From JBJXHG01 sp046160865 (GTDB lineage Bacteria > Planctomycetota > UBA1135 > GCA-002686595): DNA of 64,000 nt. The notes below the pieces were generated by a model that was not told where the DNA came from, ran no database searches, and worked only from the letters and a program-made list of their open reading frames with translations. The DNA lies in contig JBJXHG010000039.1 of the NCBI GenBank assembly GCA_046160865.1, forward strand, positions 1 through 64,000, given 5' to 3'. Position 1 is the stretch's first letter. Each line of letters begins with the position of its first letter. Both the position numbers and the translations under genes were made by a program. This document shows positions 9,128 through 17,868 of this stretch, piece by piece.

Positions 9128-9760
9128 ATGGAACTACATCTCGACGCTCATCCGCTGCTCGACGCCGGCGTGTTCACGTGCGAGTTCGCGTCGAACCTCG
9201 AACACACGCCGACTCCGGCGAGCGTGCTCGCGCTCTTGCGCGCAGGCGCCGACGCGCCGCTGCTCTCGAGCGACGAAGTGCGGCGCGCGATCCGCGACCT
9301 CCTTCGGCACGGCGGCTACAAGCCGACGGGACGTGGCAAGCCGGCGAGCGAGTACCTGCTGGGCGCCGCGGCCGACGGACCGCTGCCGTCGATCAATTGT
9401 GCTGTCGACGTCTGCAACGCCGTCTCGCTCCACAGCGGTCTCCCGATCAGCGTCATCGACCTCGATCTCGCGCGCGAATCGCTGCGGATCGCCGTAGCGG
9501 ACGAAACCGCGTCGTACGTCTTCAACGCATCGGGTCAGTCCATCCATCTCGGCGGATTGCTGTGCTTGTTCGACGCGGACGGGCCGTGCGCGAACGGAGT
9601 CAAGGACGCGCAACGCACGAAGACGAGCGCGAGCACGCGCCGCACGCTCTCGGTCGTGTGGGGCACACGCGCGCTCGACGGGCGCACGGCGCACACCGTG
9701 CGCTGGTACCGCGACCTGCTCGAGACCTGCGGTGCGCGCACGCACGCCGTGCCGGGCTGA
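9128..9760 (+). CDS. B3/B4 tRNA-binding-like domain protein (PheT beta-subunit related)
   Basis: The 210-residue product matches stand-alone B3/B4 domain proteins, which are related to the editing module of the phenylalanyl-tRNA synthetase beta chain. The recognisable core is INCAVDVCNAVSLHSGLPIS around residue 100 and the segment CANGVKDAQRTKTS, which corresponds to the editing-site loop. Family knowledge suggests it may hydrolyse mischarged aminoacyl-tRNA or act on a related substrate, but the activity of stand-alone members is largely unproven. It follows element A1 by 63 bp and precedes the first SGNH gene by 41 bp on the same strand. Confidence 0.7.
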   Translation: MELHLDAHPLLDAGVFTCEFASNLEHTPTPASVLALLRAGADAPLLSSDEVRRAIRDLLRHGGYKPTGRGKPASEYLLGAAADGPLPSINCAVDVCNAVSLHSGLPISVIDLDLARESLRIAVADETASYVFNASGQSIHLGGLLCLFDADGPCANGVKDAQRTKTSASTRRTLSVVWGTRALDGRTAHTVRWYRDLLETCGARTHAVPG

Positions 9761-9801
9761 GGCGAAACCTGCCCTGGCCTACGCGAGCAACTGGTAACGA
9801 C

Positions 9802-10854
9802 ATGGCGCGACGTCGCATCGGTCCTCGCGCGGTCGTGCTCGTCGGCATCGGCGCGCTCGTGTCGCTCGAGATCGGTCTGCGCACGTTCGGTAGCTTTCGC
9901 AACCAGACGCAATCGGAGTCGGACGCAGAGCTCGGCTACCGTTTGCTCCCCGAGCAGTCGTTCCGCACCGCGCGGGGCACCGAGGTGCGCACGAACTCCG
10001 CGGGTTTTCGCGATGGCGCATGGACCCAGTCGAGCTCGGCTGCCGACATCGCGGTGCTCGGCGACTCGGTCGCGTTCGGGCAAGACGTCGACGAGCGCGC
10101 GCTGTGGTGCCGCGTGCTCGAGCGCAGTGTGCGGCTGTCCAGCGCTCCGTCGACGCCGGCGTACGTCGTGCGCAACTACGCGGTGCCCGGGTATACGCTC
10201 GAGCAGATGGCGCGTCTGTGGGAGACGAGCGTGCGCGCGCACCGACCGAACATCGTGATCGTGTGTCTCGCGCCGTACTCGATCCGTCCGATGCGCGAGC
10301 GCTCGGATCCCGCGCGGGTCCCGTTGCGCCGATTCCTGCAACGCACCGCGACGTACGAATTGGCCGAGCGCTGGTGGCGCAGGCTGGATCGTGCGAACGC
10401 TCCGGAAGAAGTTCTGCGTGCGGAGCTCGACCTGCGCGCTGATCCGTTCGCGAGCGAGAACCGCGTGTGGTGGGATCGCGCGCTGGCGCGCCTCGACGCA
10501 TTGCAGCGCGACGTCGCGGCGAACGGCGGGCGTCTCGTGCTCGTCGCCACGCCGATCGTCGAGCACGTCGTAGCGCCGCCAGCCGACTCGCCGTTCGCCG
10601 TGTGGGCGAGCTCGGTGCCCGGTGTCGCGTGGATCGATCCGGCCGAGGATCTGCGCCGTGCGATGCAGCCGCTGCTCGTTGCGCTGCGCGAGTCGGGCAC
10701 GCCGTGGACGCGCGTGTGGAATCGTTTCGAGCGCGACGAATCCTGGCAGCGCTTCGCCGACTCGTCGGCGTTCTTCTTCGACGATCCCTGGCACCTGACC
10801 GAGCTCGGTCACCGCGTCGTCGGCGCGACGATCGCGCGCGAGCTGGGTCTCTGA
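9802..10854 (+). CDS. Membrane-anchored SGNH/GDSL hydrolase-like protein, paralogue 1
   Basis: The 350-residue product has one N-terminal hydrophobic segment (VVLVGIGALVSLEIGL) and then an SGNH-type domain. Block I is VLGDSVAFGQDV, with the nucleophile Ser in GDS. The C-terminal catalytic dyad is DDPWHLTELGH, matching D-x-x-H of block V. It therefore probably acts outside the membrane as an esterase or acyltransferase, as in AlgX/AlgJ-like proteins. It is clearly paralogous to the gene at 12084, sharing RIGPR near the start, NSAGFRD and the same ending. The two flank a crotonyl-CoA-reductase-like gene, suggesting a shared acyl-modification pathway. Confidence 0.75.
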   Translation: MARRRIGPRAVVLVGIGALVSLEIGLRTFGSFRNQTQSESDAELGYRLLPEQSFRTARGTEVRTNSAGFRDGAWTQSSSAADIAVLGDSVAFGQDVDERALWCRVLERSVRLSSAPSTPAYVVRNYAVPGYTLEQMARLWETSVRAHRPNIVIVCLAPYSIRPMRERSDPARVPLRRFLQRTATYELAERWWRRLDRANAPEEVLRAELDLRADPFASENRVWWDRALARLDALQRDVAANGGRLVLVATPIVEHVVAPPADSPFAVWASSVPGVAWIDPAEDLRRAMQPLLVALRESGTPWTRVWNRFERDESWQRFADSSAFFFDDPWHLTELGHRVVGATIARELGL

Positions 10855-10982
10855 GCGCAGCGCCACCACCGGATTCGCCGATTGGCTGACTCGAAAACGC
10901 GCTGTGCTCCGTGGTCCGTGGCGTCGCGGCCGTCTTGGCCGCGTTCCACATCGGATGTAGAGTCGACTCACGGGAGGGTTGC

Positions 10983-12023
10983 GTGAAAGCGGTCTGGTTC
11001 GATCGACATGGAGGCCTCGACGTCCTGCGCTACGGGGACGTGCCGGATCCAGAGGCCGGTCCGGGTGAAGTCGTGCTGCGCATCGAAGCGGCGGCGTGCA
11101 ACTTCAACGACATCTGGGCCCGGCGCGGCTTGCCACGCGTGAGCTTGCCGTTGCCCCACATCTCGGGGACCGATGCCGCCGGCGTCGTCGTCGCCGTCGG
11201 CGCGGGCGTCCACGACGTGCACGTTGGCGACGAAGTGATCACGTATCCGGTCAACGCGTGCCGCACGTGCCCCGCGTGTTTGTCGGGTCGTGAGGTGTTT
11301 TGCCGGCAGATGAAGATCTGGGGCTTTCAGACCGGACCGTTCGACGGCTCGTACGCGCAGTTCGCGAAGGTGCAGGTCGCGCAGGTACACCCGAAGCCCA
11401 AGCACCTTTCGTGGGTGGAAGCCGCGGCTACGACGACGTCGCTCCTCTCCGTGTGGCGCATGCTGGTGACGCGCGCACAGACGCTGCCCGGCGATCGCGT
11501 TTTGATTTGGGGCGCGAGCGGAGGCACGGGCTCGTTCGCGATCCAGCTCGTGCGCGCGCTCGGCGCCGTGCCGATCGCCGTGACGAGCTCGCGCGCGAAG
11601 GCCGCGTTCTGCGAAGAGATGGGCGCGGAGCACGTGGTCCTCTCGAACGACGGCGACGTGCTCGCGCAAGTGCGCCGGCTCACGAACGGCGTCGGCGTCG
11701 ACGTCGTGTTCGACCACGTCGGCGAGACGACCTGGCCGATCAGCATCGAGTGTCTGCGCTGGGGCGGGACGCTCGTGATCTGTGGCGCGACCGAGGGCCA
11801 CTTCGCGCAGACCGACCTGCGCTACTTGTGGAACAAGCAGCTGAGCTTCCTCGGCTCGCACATCGGCACGCATGCCGAGTGGATGCAGGCCTTGCGCCTC
11901 GTCGAGAGCGGCAAGATCCGCCCGCCGGTGCGCCAGGTCTATCCGCTCGAGGATCTCGCCGAAGCGCAGCGCGCGATGGAGTCGCGCGGCATCCTCGGCA
12001 AGATCGCGATCCAGGTGAGCTGA
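10983..12023 (+). CDS. Zinc-type alcohol dehydrogenase / crotonyl-CoA reductase-like MDR
   Basis: The 346-residue medium-chain dehydrogenase/reductase starts with GTG after a good ribosome site (GGGAGG at 10974-10979). It contains a structural-zinc type cysteine set (CRTCPACLSGREVFC) and the nucleotide-binding loop GASGGTGSFAIQLV. The stretch RQMKIWGFQTGPFDGSYAQF followed by PKPKHLSWVEAAA closely resembles crotonyl-CoA carboxylase/reductase. It should reduce an enoyl thioester with NADPH, possibly with carboxylation. Its neighbours (KAS III, SDR, ligase, ACP) support an acyl-chain role. Whether it carboxylates cannot be decided here, since the family also contains plain quinone or enoyl reductases. 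Confidence 0.75.
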   Translation: MKAVWFDRHGGLDVLRYGDVPDPEAGPGEVVLRIEAAACNFNDIWARRGLPRVSLPLPHISGTDAAGVVVAVGAGVHDVHVGDEVITYPVNACRTCPACLSGREVFCRQMKIWGFQTGPFDGSYAQFAKVQVAQVHPKPKHLSWVEAAATTTSLLSVWRMLVTRAQTLPGDRVLIWGASGGTGSFAIQLVRALGAVPIAVTSSRAKAAFCEEMGAEHVVLSNDGDVLAQVRRLTNGVGVDVVFDHVGETTWPISIECLRWGGTLVICGATEGHFAQTDLRYLWNKQLSFLGSHIGTHAEWMQALRLVESGKIRPPVRQVYPLEDLAEAQRAMESRGILGKIAIQVS

Positions 12024-12083
12024 TGGCGACGCGCGCGTGAACGCCGGAACTCCCGTCGGACCACGCGGGTTGGCCGCTCGATC

Positions 12084-13154
12084 ATGAAGAACATCCGCAT
12101 CGGCCCACGCACGGCGGTGCTGCTCGTCGCAGCCGTCGTCGTCGTGACGGAGGTCGGATTGCGCGCGACCGGCCGCTTCGTCGTCGAGGCGCGCTTCGAG
12201 CCGAGCGCGCGCTATGGCCATCGCTTGGTCGGCGAGCAAGAGCGGAAGAGCGCGCGCGGCGTTGCCGTCCGCATCAACTCGGCTGGCTTTCGCGATCGTG
12301 AGTGGACCGACGCGGACAGGAGTGGAGTGCGGATCGCCGTGCTCGGCGACTCGGTCAGCTTCGGCCACGACGTCGCCGAGGATCGGGTCTGGTGCCGTCT
12401 GCTCGAGTCGAGCCTGCGCGCGCGCGAGGCCGTGCGCGAATCGGCGGGCCGCCACATCGTCGTGCAGAACTTCTCGGTGCCGGGTTACGGCATCGAGCAC
12501 AGCGCGCGCGTTTTCGACGACGTCATCGCTCCGACGCGACCCGCGCTGGTCGTGATCACGGTGGCGCCGTACGCCATCCCGCCGCTCGAGGAGCGCCACG
12601 AACCCGCGCTCTCCGCGGTGCGGCGCTGGATTCAGCGCACGGCGATCGTCCAGTGTGTCGCCCGCGCGCGCGGACGAACGGAGCCCGAGCCGCCCGTCGA
12701 CCGTCTGCGCGTCGATGCCGAAACGACGCCAGGCTCGCCCGTGGTTGCAGACGCCGCACTGTGGGATGCCGCACTCGCGCGCATCGACGGCATTCGGCGC
12801 GAACTCGAGCGCACGAACGGCCGCCTGGTGCTCGTGTCGACACCGCTGGTCGACGCGACGATCGAAACGCGACCGGCGTCGCGCTTCGAGACGTGGGCGA
12901 GCGCGCACCCAGACGTCGTGTGGATCGATCCCACGCGCGCATTGAGCGCGGCCATGGAGCCCTTGCTGAACGAGATGAAGGAACGGGAGCTCGTGCTCAG
13001 CGACGTGTGGACGCCGCTCGCTGCGAACACACGGCTCGCGCACGCGGACTCGGCGGTGTTCTTCCTGGACGACGCCTTCCACCTGAACGCGCGCGGGCAT
13101 CAAGTCGTGGCCGGAGTGGTCGAGCGCGCGCTGGCGCAGGCTGGCGTACCGTGA
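12084..13154 (+). CDS. Membrane-anchored SGNH/GDSL hydrolase-like protein, paralogue 2
   Basis: The 356-residue product has the same architecture as the gene at 9802: a single N-terminal helix (AVLLVAAVVVVTEVGL), block I VLGDSVSFGHDV and a terminal dyad LDDAFHLNARGHQ. Shared stretches such as INSAGFRDREW and VLVSTPLVDAT show a duplication within this locus. It is probably an extracytoplasmic esterase or acyltransferase. It follows the MDR gene by 60 bp and precedes the KAS III gene by 46 bp on the same strand, so it may belong to the same transcription unit. Confidence 0.75.
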   Translation: MKNIRIGPRTAVLLVAAVVVVTEVGLRATGRFVVEARFEPSARYGHRLVGEQERKSARGVAVRINSAGFRDREWTDADRSGVRIAVLGDSVSFGHDVAEDRVWCRLLESSLRAREAVRESAGRHIVVQNFSVPGYGIEHSARVFDDVIAPTRPALVVITVAPYAIPPLEERHEPALSAVRRWIQRTAIVQCVARARGRTEPEPPVDRLRVDAETTPGSPVVADAALWDAALARIDGIRRELERTNGRLVLVSTPLVDATIETRPASRFETWASAHPDVVWIDPTRALSAAMEPLLNEMKERELVLSDVWTPLAANTRLAHADSAVFFLDDAFHLNARGHQVVAGVVERALAQAGVP

Positions 13155-13200
13155 GTTCGAAGCCCCTGCACTGCGGGCGAGCGATCGAGGTGCGATTCGA

Positions 13201-14196
13201 ATGAGCGGAACGAGTCACGCTTTCGCCGCGATTCGCGCCTGGGGCAAGCACACGCCGTCGCAGGTGCTCACGAACGCGGCGCTGATCGAGCGCTTCGGCC
13301 TCGCGATCGATCCCGAGTGGATCGAATCGCGCACCGGCATCCAAAGCCGGCATTGGCTCGCGGAAGGCGAGACGACTTCGGACATGGCGGTCGCCGCCGC
13401 GCGCGTGATTCTCGCGCGCGCGCAGGTGGACGCGCGCGATCTCGATCGCATCGTCCTCGCCACGATCTCTCCGGACCATCCGAGCCCGTCGACCGCAACG
13501 ATCGTCGCACGCAAGCTAGGCGCGCGTTGCCCGGCCTTCGATCTCTCGGCGGCGTGCGCCGGGTTCCTGTACGCGCTCGACAGCGGAGCCGCGAGCATCG
13601 CACGCGGCGAGCAGCGCGTCCTCGTGCTCGCGGCCGACGCGCGCAGTCGCTACATCGATCCGACGGACGTGCGCTCGATCGTGCTGTTCGCCGACGGAGC
13701 CGCGGGCGTGCTGCTCGAGCCGGCCGCGCAGCCCGGGCTCGTCGCCGTGCATCTCGGCGCGGAAGGCCGCGAGAGCATGGGGGCGCACGTGCCGGCCGGC
13801 GGCGCGAAGCGACCCGCGACGCACGCGACCGTCGACGCGCGCGAGCATTTCCTGCGCATCGACTCCCGCGCGGAGATCTTCGACCTGTTTGTGCGCTTCA
13901 CACGCGAGGCGTGCACCGCCGTGCTCGCGCGTGCGCACCTCGCGCTCGACGACATCGACCTCTTCATCACGCACCAAGGCAACGCGCTCATGGTGCAGGC
14001 CGTACTCGACGACCTCGGCCTTCCGCCCGAGCGCGCGGTGAAGGACGTGACGCACCACGGCAACACCTCCGGCGCGACGGTGCCGATCGCGCTGGCCGAA
14101 GCGCTCGATTCGGGCCGCATCCACGCCGGATCCAAAGTGTTGTTGACCGCGGTCGGAGCGGGCTACACCTTTGGCGCTGCGGTCCACCAGTTCTGA
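13201..14196 (+). CDS. Beta-ketoacyl-ACP synthase III (catalytically complete)
   Basis: The 331-residue thiolase-fold enzyme retains the FabH triad: Cys119 in DLSAACAGFLYAL, His258 in FITHQGN and Asn288 in THHGNTSGA. The expected reaction is condensation of an acyl-CoA or acyl-ACP with malonyl-ACP. It is the first gene of a tightly spaced set (gaps of 2 and 7 bp, then overlaps) with a ketoreductase, an acyl ligase, an ACP and a second, inactive-looking KAS III. The setting points to a dedicated acyl product rather than housekeeping fatty-acid synthesis, so I do not assign the symbol fabH. Confidence 0.9.
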   Translation: MSGTSHAFAAIRAWGKHTPSQVLTNAALIERFGLAIDPEWIESRTGIQSRHWLAEGETTSDMAVAAARVILARAQVDARDLDRIVLATISPDHPSPSTATIVARKLGARCPAFDLSAACAGFLYALDSGAASIARGEQRVLVLAADARSRYIDPTDVRSIVLFADGAAGVLLEPAAQPGLVAVHLGAEGRESMGAHVPAGGAKRPATHATVDAREHFLRIDSRAEIFDLFVRFTREACTAVLARAHLALDDIDLFITHQGNALMVQAVLDDLGLPPERAVKDVTHHGNTSGATVPIALAEALDSGRIHAGSKVLLTAVGAGYTFGAAVHQF

Positions 14197-14198
14197 CG

Positions 14199-14987
14199 AT
14201 GACGACTCGAACCCAAGAGCTCGCCGACCGTACGGCCATCGTCACCGGCGCCGGCCGTGGCATCGGGCGCGCGATCGCGCGCGAGCTCGCGCGCAGCGGC
14301 GCGCGTGTGTGTGTGGTGGGCCGCCAACGCGCACGCTTGGAGGAGACCTGCGCCGCGATCACATCGGCCGGCGGAGTCGCCGTCTTCGTCGTCGCCGATC
14401 TCCGCGATCCGCTTTCCGGCGCGCTCACGAGCGAGCTCGCGCGCGCGGACGTCCTCGTGAACAACGCCGCCGACTTCGCGCCGTACGGACCGCTCGAGTC
14501 GATCTCGATCGACGACACGCAGCGGGTGCTCGACACGATCGTGTCGGCCACGCTGCGGCTGACGGCGCGTGTGCTCCCCGGCATGAAGCAGCGCGGGTTC
14601 GGCCGCATCGTGAACATCGGGTCCGTCGCTGCCGAGCTCGGTGCCGAGCGCCAAGTCGTGTACGCGACGGCGAAGTCCGCGCTGTACGGCATGACGAAGA
14701 GCGTCGCGCTCGAAGGCGCGGCGCACGGAGTCACGTGCAATCTGCTCGACCTCGGGTTGATCGAGACGGAGCGCATCTCCGAAGCGATGCCGCCCGGGAT
14801 CCGCGCGCAGCTCGTGCAGCGAACGCCGATGGCGCGCGCGGGAACGCCGGAAGAGGTCGCAGCCGTAGCCGCGTTCCTCGCGTCGTCGCGCGCGAGCTTC
14901 ATCACGGGCGCGCGCATTCCGGTCTCGGGTGGCCTCGGTCTCGGACTCTTTCCGCACGGCTTCGGCGCGGACGCCGGCGATCGGTGA
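14199..14987 (+). CDS. SDR family oxidoreductase (3-oxoacyl-ACP reductase-like)
   Basis: The 262-residue short-chain dehydrogenase has the Rossmann motif TGAGRGIGRAIA, the NNAA motif (VLVNNAADF), and a complete Ser...YxxxK site (NIGSVAAELG, VVYATAKSAL). Its length and sequence fit FabG-type NADPH-dependent ketoreductases, so it probably reduces the 3-oxo product of the adjacent KAS III. It starts 2 bp after that gene's stop and is certainly in the same operon. A ligase gene follows after 7 bp. Confidence 0.88.
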   Translation: MTTRTQELADRTAIVTGAGRGIGRAIARELARSGARVCVVGRQRARLEETCAAITSAGGVAVFVVADLRDPLSGALTSELARADVLVNNAADFAPYGPLESISIDDTQRVLDTIVSATLRLTARVLPGMKQRGFGRIVNIGSVAAELGAERQVVYATAKSALYGMTKSVALEGAAHGVTCNLLDLGLIETERISEAMPPGIRAQLVQRTPMARAGTPEEVAAVAAFLASSRASFITGARIPVSGGLGLGLFPHGFGADAGDR

Positions 14988-14994
14988 GGCGCGC

Positions 14995-16524
14995 GTGAGG
15001 ATCGGTCATTGGCTCGCGCGCAGCGCGCGGCACCACGGCCAGCACGAAGCCGTCCGCGACGACGACGGCGCGTGCACGTACGCCGAGCTCGCGGCGCGCG
15101 TCGGGTCACTCGCCGCAGGGCTCGCGCGCGCCGGCACGCAGCGCGGCGATCGCGTCGCGGTCGTCGCGAAGAACCGCCGCGAGTTCGTCGAGCTCTACTT
15201 CGCGGCGGCGGAAGTCTCGGCCGTGCTCGTGCCGCTCAACTGGCGGCTGCGGCCCGACGAGCTGCGCGCGCTGATCGAGGACGCGACCGCGCGCGTCGTG
15301 ATCGCCGAGAGCGAGTTCGCGACCGCGCTCGGCGACTGCGGCGAGCAGCGCTTCGTGCTCGGAGCGGCCGTCGCGAGCTGGAAGCCGTTCGAGGAACTCT
15401 GCGTGCGCGCGTCGCACGGTCACGATCCCTTCGGTGACGACGGCGAGGTCGCCGTGCAGATGTACACGAGCGGGACGACCGGGCGCGCCAAGGGCGCGTT
15501 GCTCACACACCGCAACATCGTCGCGATGACGCACAGCTGGCTGCTCGAGATGCCGCTCGCGCCGCGCACCGACCATTTCCTCCAGGTGACGCCGCTGTTC
15601 CACGTCGGCGCGCTCTTGATGACGATGTCGTGCGTCGCATCGGGCACGCCGCTGCGGCTCCTGCGCGAGTTCGTGCCGGGCGCCGCGGTCGAGGCGCTCG
15701 AGCAGGAGCGCATCACGCACGCGCTGTTCGTGCCGTCGATGATCCAGTGGATCCTCTCCGAGCGGGCGATCGAGACGCGCCGCTTCGACGCGCTGCGCAT
15801 GATCGTGTACGGAGCCGCGCCGATGCCGCCGGATCTGCTCGCGCGCGCGATCACGATCTTCGGCTGCGCGTTCTTGCAGGGCTACGGACTGACGGAGACG
15901 GCCGGCGTGCTCACGACGCTGCGTCCCGAAGATCATCGCGACGACGATCCCGTTCGCTTGCGCGCGCGACTCACGTCGGCCGGTCGCGCCGTGTCGTGCT
16001 GCGAGTTGCGCGTCGTCGACGCGACGGGACGCGAGGTGCAACCCGGCGAGGTCGGCGAGATCGTCGCGCGCGGCGACAACGTGACGCCGGGCTACTGGAA
16101 GAACGAGCCCGGCACGCGCGAAGCGCTGCGCGACGGCTGGTTCCACACCGGTGATCTCGCGACGTGCGACGCCGACGGCTATCTCACGATCGTCGATCGG
16201 TTGAAGGACATGATCCTCGTCGGCGGCGAGAACGTGTATCCGCGCGAGATCGAGGACGTGCTGCGCACGCACCCCGCCGTACAGGACGCCGCCGTCATCG
16301 GCATTCCGCACGACGTGTGGGGCGAGGAGGTGCTCGCGCTCGTCGTCGCGCGTGCCACCGTCGACGAGCGCACGCTCGTGCGGCACTGCCGCGACCGGCT
16401 CGCGCGCTTCAAGTGTCCGACGAAGGTCGAGTTTCGCGCCGAGGTCCCGCGCAATGCGGCGGGGAAGGCGCTCAAGAAAGAGCTGCGCGATCCATACTGG
16501 GCTCAGCGCGCGCGGAGAGTGTGA
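14995..16524 (+). CDS. Acyl-CoA synthetase / AMP-dependent acyl ligase
   Basis: The 509-residue ANL-superfamily enzyme contains the phosphate loop YTSGTTGRAKGALLTHRN, the adenine motif GYGLTETAG, the hinge region GWFHTGDLA, and a C-terminal catalytic Lys in NAAGKALKKELRD. It activates a carboxylate as acyl-AMP and transfers it to CoA or, given the ACP gene directly downstream, perhaps to ACP. GTG at 14995 is chosen because the family-like sequence begins there (VRIGHWLARSARHH), 7 bp after the previous stop. The last base pair of its stop codon overlaps the ACP start. Confidence 0.88.
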   Translation: MRIGHWLARSARHHGQHEAVRDDDGACTYAELAARVGSLAAGLARAGTQRGDRVAVVAKNRREFVELYFAAAEVSAVLVPLNWRLRPDELRALIEDATARVVIAESEFATALGDCGEQRFVLGAAVASWKPFEELCVRASHGHDPFGDDGEVAVQMYTSGTTGRAKGALLTHRNIVAMTHSWLLEMPLAPRTDHFLQVTPLFHVGALLMTMSCVASGTPLRLLREFVPGAAVEALEQERITHALFVPSMIQWILSERAIETRRFDALRMIVYGAAPMPPDLLARAITIFGCAFLQGYGLTETAGVLTTLRPEDHRDDDPVRLRARLTSAGRAVSCCELRVVDATGREVQPGEVGEIVARGDNVTPGYWKNEPGTREALRDGWFHTGDLATCDADGYLTIVDRLKDMILVGGENVYPREIEDVLRTHPAVQDAAVIGIPHDVWGEEVLALVVARATVDERTLVRHCRDRLARFKCPTKVEFRAEVPRNAAGKALKKELRDPYWAQRARRV

Positions 16525-16769
16525 TGGACGGCTCGAGCCTCGACGTGTTCGTGATCACACTGCTCGAAGAAGCGACGCAGTCGTTACCCGGCACGATCGG
16601 CGAGGACGCCGACCTGCGCACGCTCGACGGTTGGGACTCGATGGGCATGGTGATGTTCATGGGCCTGCTCGACGAACGCGCCGGCGCGGAGCTCACGGTG
16701 CACGAGCTGCGTAGTTGCGAGACGCCGCGCGAACTCGCGCGCAAGATCGCGGAGAAGCGCGGCGCGTGA
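16524..16769 (+). CDS. Acyl carrier protein
   Basis: The 81-residue protein has the helix-turn of a carrier protein and the attachment motif WDSMGM, whose Ser would carry phosphopantetheine. It is sandwiched between the acyl ligase (TGATG overlap) and the second KAS III-like gene (GTGA overlap). It is therefore probably a dedicated carrier for this pathway rather than the housekeeping AcpP. Confidence 0.88.
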   Translation: MDGSSLDVFVITLLEEATQSLPGTIGEDADLRTLDGWDSMGMVMFMGLLDERAGAELTVHELRSCETPRELARKIAEKRGA

Positions 16770-17824
16770 GCGTGTCGCTCGAGCGCGCGCGCGGGCTGCG
16801 CATCGTCGGCACGGGGATCGCGCTGCCGTCGGATCTCGCGGACAGGCCGCGCGTCGCGGGACGCATCTCGAACGACGAGCTCTACCGTGCGCTCTTCGGG
16901 GCGCGCTGGCAGGCCGAGCTCGCGCAACGCGGCTGGACGGCCGGCGGACCTCGAGAGCGCTACGGCATCGAGAGCCGCGAGTGGCTGCACCTCGTCGGAA
17001 CACCGTTGCACGACGACGCGCTCGACGCCGGCGACCTCGCGACCCTCGCGGCACGCCGCGCGCTCGAAGACGCCGGTGCGACGGGCGCGTCGGTCGACAT
17101 CCTCGTCGCTGCGACGTCGACACCGCCGCGCATCACGAGCACGCTCGCCGCGCGCGTCGGCGTTGCGGTCGGCTGCCGCGGCGCGTGTCTCGATGTGCGC
17201 GCGGGCGGCGCCGGCGGACTCGCGGCATGGATCACCGCCGCACGCATGCTCGGCGGAAGTGCACGCCGTGCGCTCGTCGTCGCCGCGGAAGCGTCGTCGC
17301 ACTATCTCGACGCCGGCGAGCCGGGGATCGCGGCGGTGTACGGCGATGCTGCCGGCGCGCTCGTCGTCGACGTCGATCCGAGCTGCGAGGGCGGACTGCT
17401 CCTCGCGCGCTTCGAGCGGCGCGATCCAACCGGTGTTCCGTTCACCGTTCCTACGCCGTTGCCGCCGCGTATCAGCGCGACCGATGTGCGCGCCTTTCGC
17501 TTCCAGCATCCCAACGCCGCGTATACCGCGCTCGTCGAGGCGACGTGGCACGACACGCTGTCCGCGTTCGCAGGCATCGACGTCGACGTGTTCGTGCCGT
17601 ACGCCGTCACGTCCGCGCAGGTCGAGCGCGCGTGCGCGACGCTCGGCATCACCGCCGAGCGCACGGTCCATCGGCTCGCGGATCTCGGCTGCACCGGCGC
17701 GGCCGGTCCGCTCGTCCATGTCCATACCGCACGCCACCGAGCGGAGTGGAGGCGCGATGCCGTGCTCGCGTCCGCTGCGGTCGCCGGCGGTGTCACGAGT
17801 GTCGCGCTCGCGTGGCGATCGTGA
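16766..17824 (+). CDS. KAS III-like protein lacking the catalytic triad
   Basis: The 352-residue product has the thiolase fold and FabH-like order of motifs, but every catalytic position is changed when aligned to the neighbour at 13201. The nucleophile Cys is Gly148 (LDVRAGGAGGLAAW), the His is Tyr279 (VFVPYAVTSAQV) and the Asn is Cys309 (DLGCTGAAG). It cannot work as a standard condensing enzyme. A likely role is as non-catalytic partner of the intact KAS III, as PqsB is to PqsC or chain-length factors are to KS-alpha; this is inference. The GTG start overlaps the ACP stop by 4 bp. It is the last gene of the operon, followed by element B2. Confidence 0.8.
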   Translation: MSVSLERARGLRIVGTGIALPSDLADRPRVAGRISNDELYRALFGARWQAELAQRGWTAGGPRERYGIESREWLHLVGTPLHDDALDAGDLATLAARRALEDAGATGASVDILVAATSTPPRITSTLAARVGVAVGCRGACLDVRAGGAGGLAAWITAARMLGGSARRALVVAAEASSHYLDAGEPGIAAVYGDAAGALVVDVDPSCEGGLLLARFERRDPTGVPFTVPTPLPPRISATDVRAFRFQHPNAAYTALVEATWHDTLSAFAGIDVDVFVPYAVTSAQVERACATLGITAERTVHRLADLGCTGAAGPLVHVHTARHRAEWRRDAVLASAAVAGGVTSVALAWRS

Positions 17825-17868
17825 CGCGCGGTAGGCTGGGCCCGATGAGGCGCGTGCACGGAAGCCAA

